Shown one piece after another: positions 12,837-18,080 of a DNA stretch of 23,165 bases (position 1 is the first letter of the stretch; each line of letters opens with the position of its first letter). The translations under genes were made by a program, and so were the position numbers. Source of the DNA: a virus; IMG/VR virus record IMGVR_UViG_3300038534_000064, positions 2,998 to 26,162 of that record, one strand, 5' to 3'. The notes under the pieces are model-generated. The model made no database searches. It saw only the letters and a list, made by a program, of their open reading frames with translations, and was not told the DNA's origin.

Positions 12837-13566
12837 AATACCCGCCTCTGTGGAGTCTGATGTTTAGATGTTTTCGAGCGACTCTGCAGCGCTCATAAAA
12901 GCCATTACTAAATGAGCAGTGTTTCTCAATGATTGCAATTTGCTCATCAGTGAGCTTGTGCCATTTGTTGAGCCTTGTAGGTGGTGTGTCGTCTGAGGCC
13001 AACTCATCAGTCACACCCTCATAACTAAAATTACTCTCTCTCTCCTCAGCCACAGGCTCAGGTTTAATTGGTTGTGAATTAGGTTGATAATTAGTTGTTA
13101 ATTGTAAGGGTGCAGATTTTGCAGGGGTAGGGGTGCAAATATTGCCACCCTTGGGCTGCAGATTTTGCAGGGGTAGGGGTGCAGATTCTGCAGGTTCGGC
13201 AAGTTTTGCAGGGGGTGCAGCTTTTGCCACTTCGGCAAATTTTGCAGGGGGTGCAAGTTTTGCAGGTTCGGCAAAATCTGCAGGGGTGATGATCTGCGTG
13301 ATGTGCATGCTGATGATGGGCATGGCCTTGCCTGCAGCGCTGCCCCATTTCCTGCTGATGAGGTTGAGGGCCTCAGCCTTTTGCAGGCCATAGCGCACAG
13401 TGCGTGAGCTGATGCCTGCGAGCTGTGCCAGGTCAGCAGCTGTGCAAGGGCCTGCCCATGTCTGCCAATCCACACGCAGCAGCACAGCCATGAGAGTGAG
13501 CTTAGTGCCTGCATTGATATCAGTGCGCCTCATCAGAGCACGCCTCAGATCGTTTTCTGTTGTCAT
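12823..13566 (-). CDS. Replication initiator, lambda O-like in layout, carrying origin iterons
   Basis: 247 residues. Residues about 20-75 form a winged-helix domain (LTLMAVLLRVDWQTW, CTAADLAQLAGISSRTVRYG), as in phage initiators. Residues about 95-152 are a low-complexity stretch rich in P-A-K-x-A-E encoded by the iteron array. The C-terminus (KWHKLTDEQIAIIEKHC...HLNIRLHRGGYY) probably contacts the loader. The upstream in-frame codons to 13605 are read-through of the leader; ATG at 13566 has GGAGGT with an eight- to nine-base spacer. The gene is transcribed from the divergent control region. The low-complexity part is poorly constrained as protein and seems to be kept for its DNA, as in lambda O. 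Confidence 0.85.
   Translation of the reverse strand: MTTENDLRRALMRRTDINAGTKLTLMAVLLRVDWQTWAGPCTAADLAQLAGISSRTVRYGLQKAEALNLISRKWGSAAGKAMPIISMHITQIITPADFAEPAKLAPPAKFAEVAKAAPPAKLAEPAESAPLPLQNLQPKGGNICTPTPAKSAPLQLTTNYQPNSQPIKPEPVAEERESNFSYEGVTDELASDDTPPTRLNKWHKLTDEQIAIIEKHCSFSNGFYERCRVARKHLNIRLHRGGYYEQL
13061..13110. other. AT-rich stretch next to the iterons, candidate DNA unwinding element
   Basis: This 50-base segment is rich in A and T (TTAATTGG, GATAATTAGTTGTTAATTG) and lies immediately downstream, in gene direction, of the nine iterons. Lambda has the same order, iterons then AT-rich region within O. Unwinding here is inferred. Confidence 0.6.
13111..13282. repeat. Nine origin iterons, (T/G)GCA-N5-TGC(A/C)
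   Basis: Thirteen-base palindrome-like units, such as TGCAGATTTTGCA, GGCAAATTTTGCA and TGCAAGTTTTGCA, start at 13111, 13134, 13157, 13180, 13198, 13216, 13234, 13252 and 13270. The first four are spaced 23 bases, the rest 18. The 23-base spacing breaks the reading frame periodicity, so the repeat is kept at DNA level and not as protein. Location inside the initiator gene marks this as the likely replication origin. Confidence 0.88.
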
Positions 13567-13567
13567 A

Positions 13568-13583
13568 TGTTCATTACCTCCTG
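13568..13583 (-). promoter_or_regulatory. Conserved leader CAGGAGGTAATGAACA before the initiator
   Basis: This copy of the early-gene leader has one extra G (GGAGG). ATG follows after one or two bases. It establishes 13566 as the start of the initiator gene. Confidence 0.75.
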
Positions 13584-13589
13584 TGCTCA

Positions 13590-13619
13590 TATATAAGGGG
13601 GTCAAATACAGTCAGTCAA
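13590..13619 (-). promoter_or_regulatory. Candidate sigma70-type promoter of the replication operon
   Basis: On the minus strand TTGACT (13619-13614) is followed after 18 bases by TATATA (13595-13590). The -35 box overlaps the first operator-like repeat, so a repressor bound there would block it. The -10 box lies 24 bases before the initiator start. Boxes were judged by eye. Confidence 0.5.
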
Positions 13620-13655
13620 TATTTTCTTTGATATTGTCAATATTTTCTTTGACAA
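13614..13655. promoter_or_regulatory. Pair of operator-like repeats in the divergent control region
   Basis: GTCAATATTTTCTTTGA occurs exactly at 13615-13631 and 13636-13652, offset by 21 bases or two helical turns. The second copy extends to a perfect dyad TTGTCAA-N8-TTGACAA (13634-13655); the first keeps only the inner TCAA-N8-TTGA. Placement between diverging operons and the dyad form suit a dimeric Cro/CI-like protein, such as the one encoded at 14000-14209. A TTGACA at 13649 could serve the plus strand, with a weak -10. Confidence 0.7.
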
Positions 13656-13701
13656 GTGTTTTAAGTGCTGTTAACTCTCATCTCATCACTAACCCACAGC
13701 T

Positions 13702-13715
13702 CAGGAGTAATGAAC
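13702..13715 (+). promoter_or_regulatory. Conserved leader CAGGAGTAATGAAC, first plus-strand gene
   Basis: The leader runs directly into ATG at 13716. The ATG inside AATGAAC at 13710 is in frame but only two bases from GGAG, so 13716 is preferred. Confidence 0.75.
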
Positions 13716-14003
13716 ATGAGCACACAAATTAAATATGATCGACAAGCATATGCAGCGCACAAATCATCAGAGGATCATGCAGAGTCACATTGCACTCACA
13801 TTTATGCAGATGATGTAAATGTTGGCTGCATCATCTCATACACCTCTGAGGGCTTTGTTTCGTATTATCAGGTGATACTCATGCCAGAGCACTGCACACA
13901 CTCAGATGGTGACACTTTCTATGCAGCAAACCATGGCTCTGCACGCAAGGCACTCACAGCAGCAAAGCAATATATCAGAGCCAATATCAAGGGGGCATCA
14001 TGA
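13716..14003 (+). CDS. Small unknown protein, first gene of the plus-strand operon
   Basis: 95 residues, not recognised. It starts MSTQIKYDRQAYAAHKSSED, has mixed alpha/beta character with several aromatic residues (YTSEGFVSYYQVIL), scattered His and Cys (HCTHIY, EHCTHSD) and a helical Ala/Lys-rich end (ARKALTAAKQYIRANIK). No signal peptide or membrane segment is seen. The spaced H-C-T-H pairs might bind metal. Its TGA overlaps the ATG of the Cro-like gene (ATGA), so the two are coupled, and it is the first product from the rightward side of the control region. Confidence 0.75.
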   Translation: MSTQIKYDRQAYAAHKSSEDHAESHCTHIYADDVNVGCIISYTSEGFVSYYQVILMPEHCTHSDGDTFYAANHGSARKALTAAKQYIRANIKGAS

Positions 14004-14209
14004 GCCCTGATAAACGCCAAGCGCTCAAGCGCTTCACTAAACTCAGCACGCTTGCACAAGCAGCAGACATTTCACTCAACTATCTAAGCCTCATCATCAA
14101 TGGCCACAGGTCGGCCTCACCTCAGCTAGCTGAGCGACTCGCAGCAGCTGCCAATGCACTCACCCTACAAACTAACTATTTCACCCCCTCAGATTTCACA
14201 CAGGAGTAA
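14000..14209 (+). CDS. Cro/YdaS-like helix-turn-helix protein
   Basis: 69 residues. A five-helix XRE-type fold fits: SPDKRQALKRF, then TLAQAADISLNYLSLIING as helix-turn-helix, then SPQLAERLAAAANAL. The size matches Cro or YdaS-like repressors without a C-terminal domain. The likely operators are the paired repeats at 13614-13655, between this operon and the replication operon. The start overlaps the previous stop by four bases. Its stop TAA is inside the leader of the next gene. Whether it controls lysogeny or only early timing cannot be told; no CI-like repressor or integrase is in the window. Confidence 0.8.
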   Translation: MSPDKRQALKRFTKLSTLAQAADISLNYLSLIINGHRSASPQLAERLAAAANALTLQTNYFTPSDFTQE

Positions 14210-14215
14210 TGAACA
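14201..14215 (+). promoter_or_regulatory. Conserved leader CAGGAGTAATGAACA before the membrane protein
   Basis: This copy includes the stop codon of the Cro-like gene (GAG TAA). The true start ATG at 14217 lies two bases on, in a different frame from the ATG inside the leader, so the inner ATG cannot be the gene start. Confidence 0.75.
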
Positions 14216-14216
14216 A

Positions 14217-14525
14217 ATGCACCCTGATAAAACACTCTTAAACGATTTCGCAGTTTTCATCCTAGGCAGCGCCATGGTTGTGGCCTTGCTCTATATCATG
14301 TCCTCATCATCAACAGGCTACCCCCCTGCAGATCAATGCGCTCAAGCTATACGCACCAAACTCAGCCCCTATCAGGCTCAACAGCTCACAGGCTCAGATC
14401 AGATACCCCCACGCTATGAGACCTCACGCCAATGGTGTGAGGCTCATCTCGACAGCTACGCCACACAGGTAAACAGAGCTATGAGCTATCCTATGTATCC
14501 CACACATGACTTTGGCCCATTTTAA
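14217..14525 (+). CDS. Small single-span membrane protein
   Basis: 102 residues. One hydrophobic segment at about residues 10-28 (FAVFILGSAMVVALLYIM) follows a short polar N-terminus, then a Ser-rich stretch and a polar domain with two Cys (DQCAQAIRTKL and QWCEAHLD) that could form a disulphide if outside the cytoplasm. It may be a membrane-anchored periplasmic protein. Early phage membrane proteins of this kind often take part in superinfection exclusion, but nothing in the sequence proves that. It sits between a regulator and the annealing protein in one operon. Confidence 0.7.
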   Translation: MHPDKTLLNDFAVFILGSAMVVALLYIMSSSSTGYPPADQCAQAIRTKLSPYQAQQLTGSDQIPPRYETSRQWCEAHLDSYATQVNRAMSYPMYPTHDFGPF

Positions 14526-14535
14526 ACAACACACA

Positions 14536-14549
14536 CAGGAGTAATGAAC
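14536..14549 (+). promoter_or_regulatory. Conserved leader CAGGAGTAATGAAC before the RecT-like gene
   Basis: The leader leads directly to ATG at 14550. The inner ATG at 14544 is in frame but too close to GGAG. Confidence 0.75.
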
Positions 14550-15626
14550 ATGAATACACTCTACACCCCACAGACCTCAGCGCAGCTTATCGAGCTTGCA
14601 AACCTCCTCACTAATAATGATTCACGCCAGGCGTTTGAACTCATCCTAAATCATGCCTCATTTGGCCATCACTTTGGTGGGCATATGGGCCTCACCCTTG
14701 TGAACTGTGTGACGATCAAGGGCAAGCCCACCATGCGAGCTGATGCACTCGCAGGCATCTGCAGAAACAGTGGCCTTGTGCGCAGGCTGCAGGTGGTGAA
14801 TCATACTGATCGTTTATGCGTGATTGAGTGTGAGCGCAGTGATGAGACAGCAGGCGTGGTGCACACGTTTGAATTTACATGGCAGATGGCAGAGCAGATG
14901 GGCCTCACTCGCAATAGCAATTGGTCACGCATGCCTAGGCAGATGCTGCGTGCTCGATGTGTCGCTATGGCGTGCAGAGCTGTGTGGCCTGATGCTGTCT
15001 CTGGCATCTACACTGCAGATGAGATGGCAGACTCACTTGACCTCAGCGACCGTGAGCGCTTTGAGATCACCACACAATCATTAGGTGAGGATGATGTGAG
15101 GTATGAGCAATCACAAAAGCCACAGCCTCAGCGCCCCCCTCAGCCCTCACGCCCTCCTCAAGCAGCTGCGCCACAGCAGACGCGCTCACAGTATGACTTT
15201 AGCAATGAGCAGGCGTTTTGGTCTGTGATTGCCGAGCATGACATCAATGCTGATGAGGTGAGAGGCGTGCTGCACAGACTCAGTGAGGATGTGAGCGTGA
15301 TGAGCCCTGCTGAGCTTGAGGCTTTCTTCTATGAGCACTGCCTGTTTGCTGTCACTCGACTCACAGCAAATGTGCCCTCTGAGTGGTGGGCATTGCCAGA
15401 GACAAAGCGCAATGTAGTGCATGAGGGCTATGTGGCTGAGTCTGCTTGCCTCTCACTGTTTGAGTCTGCGTTTTATGGGCCACGCCTCACACAGCCTGCA
15501 TGGGTTGAGGTGATGCGCCACGTTAACCATTTAACAGATGATGAGCAGCGCTCAGAGGGTGTGAGCGTGCTGAGGCAAATGCAGCCTGCTGATTGGTCTG
15601 CCCTTGATTATGTCAAGAGCTTCTGA
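14550..15626 (+). CDS. RecT-like single-strand annealing protein with an extra C-terminal domain
   Basis: 358 residues. Residues about 45-160 carry the pattern of phage annealing proteins: IKGKPTMRADALAGICRNSG, then NWSRMPRQMLRARCVAMACR, then WPDAVSGIYTADEMAD. Such proteins pair complementary single strands in phage recombination and concatemer formation. Residues 189-211 are a Pro/Gln-rich linker, and the last 145 residues form a separate helical domain of unknown role (WSVIAEHDINADEVRGVLHR). No exonuclease partner is in the window. ATG at 14550 has GGAG eight bases upstream. The gene ends nine bases from a convergent gene. Family assignment is from memory of the motif and is fairly safe. 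Confidence 0.75.
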   Translation: MNTLYTPQTSAQLIELANLLTNNDSRQAFELILNHASFGHHFGGHMGLTLVNCVTIKGKPTMRADALAGICRNSGLVRRLQVVNHTDRLCVIECERSDETAGVVHTFEFTWQMAEQMGLTRNSNWSRMPRQMLRARCVAMACRAVWPDAVSGIYTADEMADSLDLSDRERFEITTQSLGEDDVRYEQSQKPQPQRPPQPSRPPQAAAPQQTRSQYDFSNEQAFWSVIAEHDINADEVRGVLHRLSEDVSVMSPAELEAFFYEHCLFAVTRLTANVPSEWWALPETKRNVVHEGYVAESACLSLFESAFYGPRLTQPAWVEVMRHVNHLTDDEQRSEGVSVLRQMQPADWSALDYVKSF

Positions 15627-15635
15627 GGGGGTGGG

Positions 15636-15959
15636 CTAGTCTCTGCCCTCAAGCGATGAAGCAAGGCCAGAGGCTAGGGTTTTAAACGGCGCAGGGGTCT
15701 CAATGAGCTTGTGCCCTCTGCGCCCTAGCAGCAAATTTAAGTGCGCCTCTAATCGGGCGTTGCTCTCCATCAATTGATTTAGCTTACTGTCAACCTCACT
15801 GAGCTTGGCATTGAGCTGCGTGTTTTGCGTTTCGAGGCTGAGCACCTGCTGCTTGATCTTCCCCATCTCCTCAGCGTGTGTGGCCCGTGTTTCGCTGAGT
15901 TTATAGAACAGGCCGAACACTGCCAACACTGTGCCGATATCAAGGGCGCTCATATCCAT
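15636..15959 (-). CDS. N-terminal membrane anchor plus coiled coil (spanin-like candidate)
   Basis: 107 residues. Residues about 5-19 (ALDIGTVLAVFGLFYKL) are a short hydrophobic anchor, followed by a long heptad-like coil (about 25-80, with KIKQQVLSLETQNTQLNAKL) and a polar tail. The layout resembles an inner-membrane spanin or a tail-associated coiled coil, but no lipobox partner is seen. ATG at 15959 or 15953 can serve as start. It is the last gene of the leftward lysis and tail block and meets the RecT-like gene head to head with nine bases between. Confidence 0.65.
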   Translation of the reverse strand: MDMSALDIGTVLAVFGLFYKLSETRATHAEEMGKIKQQVLSLETQNTQLNAKLSEVDSKLNQLMESNARLEAHLNLLLGRRGHKLIETPAPFKTLASGLASSLEGRD

Positions 15960-15968
15960 TGGGGGGCC

Positions 15969-16415
15969 TCATTTCATGATCGCATATATGGTGGCGCTGC
16001 CTGCTATGGCTGACAGGCCTGCAGCTAGGTACATCAACATTTTATTCTGTTTGTAGCTAGTCTGCAATTCAGTCTCAATCATTTTCAGCCTGTTCTCATA
16101 GGAGGTGATAAGCTGCGCATCATTGGCCTCACGATCAAGAAATATCTCCTGCTCACGCTTTAGCCCACTCTGGCATTGTTTTACTGCCATGCCTATGGCG
16201 TGGGTGCAGAGGTCGGGTGAGTTCTCAATAGCACTCTTTAGCTCAGTAAACTCAAACGGTGTGAGCACCATGCTGAGGCCAGGGGCCACCCACCCTTGAC
16301 GCACCTTGATGGCTGTGATGGGCTCGATATGTTCACCTAGATAAATCTGATTGGCAGGGATATCAGCAGGCCTCAGAGGAGTTAGGAATAATACAAGCGC
16401 TAAGACTGCATGCAT
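15969..16415 (-). CDS. Secreted or membrane protein with signal-like N-terminus and C-terminal helix
   Basis: 148 residues. MHAVLALVLFLTPLRPADIPA looks like a signal peptide, though without the usual Lys/Arg. The middle is polar with two Cys (DLCTHAIGMAVKQC) and a helical region with coil features (SYENRLKMIETELQTSYKQN). The last 22 residues (MLMYLAAGLSAIAGSATIYA) are a membrane helix. This suggests a periplasmic domain tethered at the C-terminus. It lies four bases after the neighbouring gene, in one transcript with two other membrane or coil proteins, which fits a lysis (spanin) or tail-tape-associated job. The family is unknown. Confidence 0.65.
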   Translation of the reverse strand: MHAVLALVLFLTPLRPADIPANQIYLGEHIEPITAIKVRQGWVAPGLSMVLTPFEFTELKSAIENSPDLCTHAIGMAVKQCQSGLKREQEIFLDREANDAQLITSYENRLKMIETELQTSYKQNKMLMYLAAGLSAIAGSATIYAIMK

Positions 16416-16418
16416 GTG

Positions 16419-16715
16419 CTAATCCTCACAAACAATGGCTCTGTGATTTTTCAATGCCTCACGCACACGCTGTGCACAGATGGGGGCACATGCGAGCACT
16501 GAGCCCCCTGCTTTGGTGGCCTCACATGTGGTGAGCTGCTCATTGAGCTCAGAGGCCTTTTTAGTCTGTCGCTCTGCCTCAATCATGTGGGTTTTGCAGA
16601 GATCAGACTCATCTTGATGGCCTAGCAGGTAGCCCATTGCTGCAGAGAGGCAGATGGCAGCCACGGCCATGGCGTATGGGATGGTTTCACGGTGTGCTAA
16701 TAATTGCTCAATCAT
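16419..16715 (-). CDS. Small single-span protein with Cys-rich periplasmic part (i-spanin-like candidate)
   Basis: 98 residues. A single hydrophobic segment at about 14-34 (YAMAVAAICLSAAMGYLLG) is followed by a charged helix (MIEAERQTKKASELNEQL) and a Cys-containing tail (ACAPICAQRV). N-in topology with a periplasmic helix is the plan of inner-membrane spanins such as Rz, though this is shorter. The position downstream of tail fibres and near the other membrane genes supports a lysis role only weakly. Confidence 0.6.
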   Translation of the reverse strand: MIEQLLAHRETIPYAMAVAAICLSAAMGYLLGHQDESDLCKTHMIEAERQTKKASELNEQLTTCEATKAGGSVLACAPICAQRVREALKNHRAIVCED

Positions 16716-16718
16716 TGG

Positions 16719-17240
16719 TTAACTCTCTAATTGCCAGATTACGGTGCGGCCTAAGCCTGCATAGATGTATTGCGCTGCATTGTAATTTATACGGTCACAG
16801 TTTAGAAATGCGCTCACCTTAACACTGAAATCAATGCCGCTTGTAGTGCAATCAATCAGAGCGCGTGCCACAGAATCACGTGCAAACAGTTGATAATCAG
16901 GGCCACTGCCTGCCTGCCATGTGGTGGCTGTTACACCTATGTCTGCCGTGTTTGTCTCATCATAATGCTTATAGGTGATGTAACCATTGAGATTAAACCC
17001 CACATTCAGCTGATAGGCTTGCACAGTTGACTCCACATAATAGTAATAGCCACTCGGTAGCGTGACTTGATTAGTGGCAATTGTCGGACTGAATGAGCCA
17101 TACCAATTGTGCACAGTGCCTATCTGTATCCTGTTCCCGTTGGCTATGGTTTGGCTAGTGCCTGCAGTGTGCTCAATTACTGTGATGGCCTGTGGCTGTG
17201 CTAACAGTGAGGGGTTCACATGTGATGGTACATAACTCAT
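16719..17240 (-). CDS. Small tail protein, C1q/TNF-like, third of the M-S-Y trio
   Basis: 173 residues from ATG at 17240 (MSYVPSHVNP), chosen because GAGGG lies seven bases upstream; ATG at 17252 has none. The body is beta-rich, with VTLPSGYYYYVESTVQAYQL and NGYITYKHYD, a pattern like the jelly-roll heads (C1q/TNF-like) used for receptor binding at fibre tips. The end VIWQLES matches AFIWRVSN of the first trio member. It starts one base after the stop of the second member. Attachment to host surface is inferred from fold impression and position after the main fibre. Confidence 0.65.
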   Translation of the reverse strand: MSYVPSHVNPSLLAQPQAITVIEHTAGTSQTIANGNRIQIGTVHNWYGSFSPTIATNQVTLPSGYYYYVESTVQAYQLNVGFNLNGYITYKHYDETNTADIGVTATTWQAGSGPDYQLFARDSVARALIDCTTSGIDFSVKVSAFLNCDRINYNAAQYIYAGLGRTVIWQLES

Positions 17241-17241
17241 A

Positions 17242-17640
17242 CTAGCCCTCAACTCTCATTACATTGATGCGTGATTGATCAGATGCCTGTGGCCAATAGT
17301 AGGGATCAACTTTTCTGTGGCGCACAGTGGTGCCATAATTCACAAACTCATCATCTGAGAAAGCGCGCCCTGCATTGCCTGGATAGAAGTAATACCCACA
17401 GGTATACCTGTCAGGCGTTGTATCATCACCCACCCCCACTGCTGAGATTGCTATGCCTGTGGGAATAAGAAAACCGAACATATAACCCTTGCCTATGAAC
17501 TCATATCCACCTGTAACAGAGGTAAGCCATGTCTCACTGACGGTGTCAGGTTGGAAAGTATTCCCAATGCCCCAATTGCTAGAATTGGTGACCTGCGCGA
17601 ATGGCGTTACTGTGGTGGTGGTTCGCTGATTATAACTCAA
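17242..17640 (-). CDS. Small tail protein, second of the M-S-Y trio, TTG start
   Basis: 132 residues. The start is TTG at 17640: GGAGGG stands seven bases upstream, and the product then begins M-S-Y-N-Q like its two neighbours (MSYIAP, MSYVPS). The TTG overlaps the preceding stop as TTGA. A TTG at 17655 would be longer but has a poor site. The sequence is beta-rich with VTGGYEFIGKGYMFGFLIPT, similar in rhythm to the C1q-like neighbours though divergent, plus a polar, aromatic C-terminus (VDPYYWPQASDQSR). Role: probably receptor-binding tail tip. Confidence 0.65.
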   Translation of the reverse strand: MSYNQRTTTTVTPFAQVTNSSNWGIGNTFQPDTVSETWLTSVTGGYEFIGKGYMFGFLIPTGIAISAVGVGDDTTPDRYTCGYYFYPGNAGRAFSDDEFVNYGTTVRHRKVDPYYWPQASDQSRINVMRVEG

Positions 17641-18065
17641 TTTGATACCCTCCAAATAAACGCGCGTGATTCACTCGTGAGCGTAGGTGCAGAGCCCTCA
17701 ATGCTAGTGCATTTCAATTTGAGGCTGATTGAGGATGTACTATCATGTGGCACCTCAGCTGCATCTGATCTGATATTGTCTGCGATCGCTGTGCGCCCCT
17801 CAACCCCAATCAGCGTGCCTCCTGCCTCCCATTTGAACACATAATTATCATTTGTGCTTGATCGGGTGATATCCATAAAGGCTCTGAATATGTAGTTACC
17901 TGCAGGCAGGGTGAGGGTGGCTGAGTTTAAACCTGTGGGGGCTGTGTCAAAAGTATCATCAATCAATGAGTGAAAAGTGAAATAGCCATTGGCAGCAGGT
18001 GAACCGCTTAGCCTAATCTCTGCAATCTGCAGGCGCTTGTTCGCAAATGGCGCAATGTAACTCAT
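17637..18065 (-). CDS. Small tail protein, C1q/TNF-like, first of the M-S-Y trio
   Basis: 142 residues, MSYIAPFANKRLQI at the start with AAGGGGG just upstream. The middle has FDTAPTGLNSATLTLPAGNY followed by IFRAFMDITRS, the beta-hairpin pattern I associate with C1q-like heads, and the end AFIWRVSN. It follows the 905-residue fibre by 15 bases and overlaps the next gene by four. Together the trio may give alternative or combined adhesin heads on the fibre. No chaperone gene is recognised. Confidence 0.65.
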   Translation of the reverse strand: MSYIAPFANKRLQIAEIRLSGSPAANGYFTFHSLIDDTFDTAPTGLNSATLTLPAGNYIFRAFMDITRSSTNDNYVFKWEAGGTLIGVEGRTAIADNIRSDAAEVPHDSTSSISLKLKCTSIEGSAPTLTSESRAFIWRVSN

Positions 18066-18080
18066 ATAGCCCCCTTGTGT

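Noticed and set aside
13111-13282. Iteron array as a possible CRISPR array
   Set aside because: Repeats are 13 bases with 5-10-base gaps inside a gene, far too short for CRISPR spacers, and no cas genes are present.
13091-13514. Two alternative minus-strand frames with Cys- and His-rich or Leu/Pro-rich repeats across the iterons
   Set aside because: Their repeats are produced by the iteron DNA read in other frames; the initiator frame has the winged helix and a proper start.
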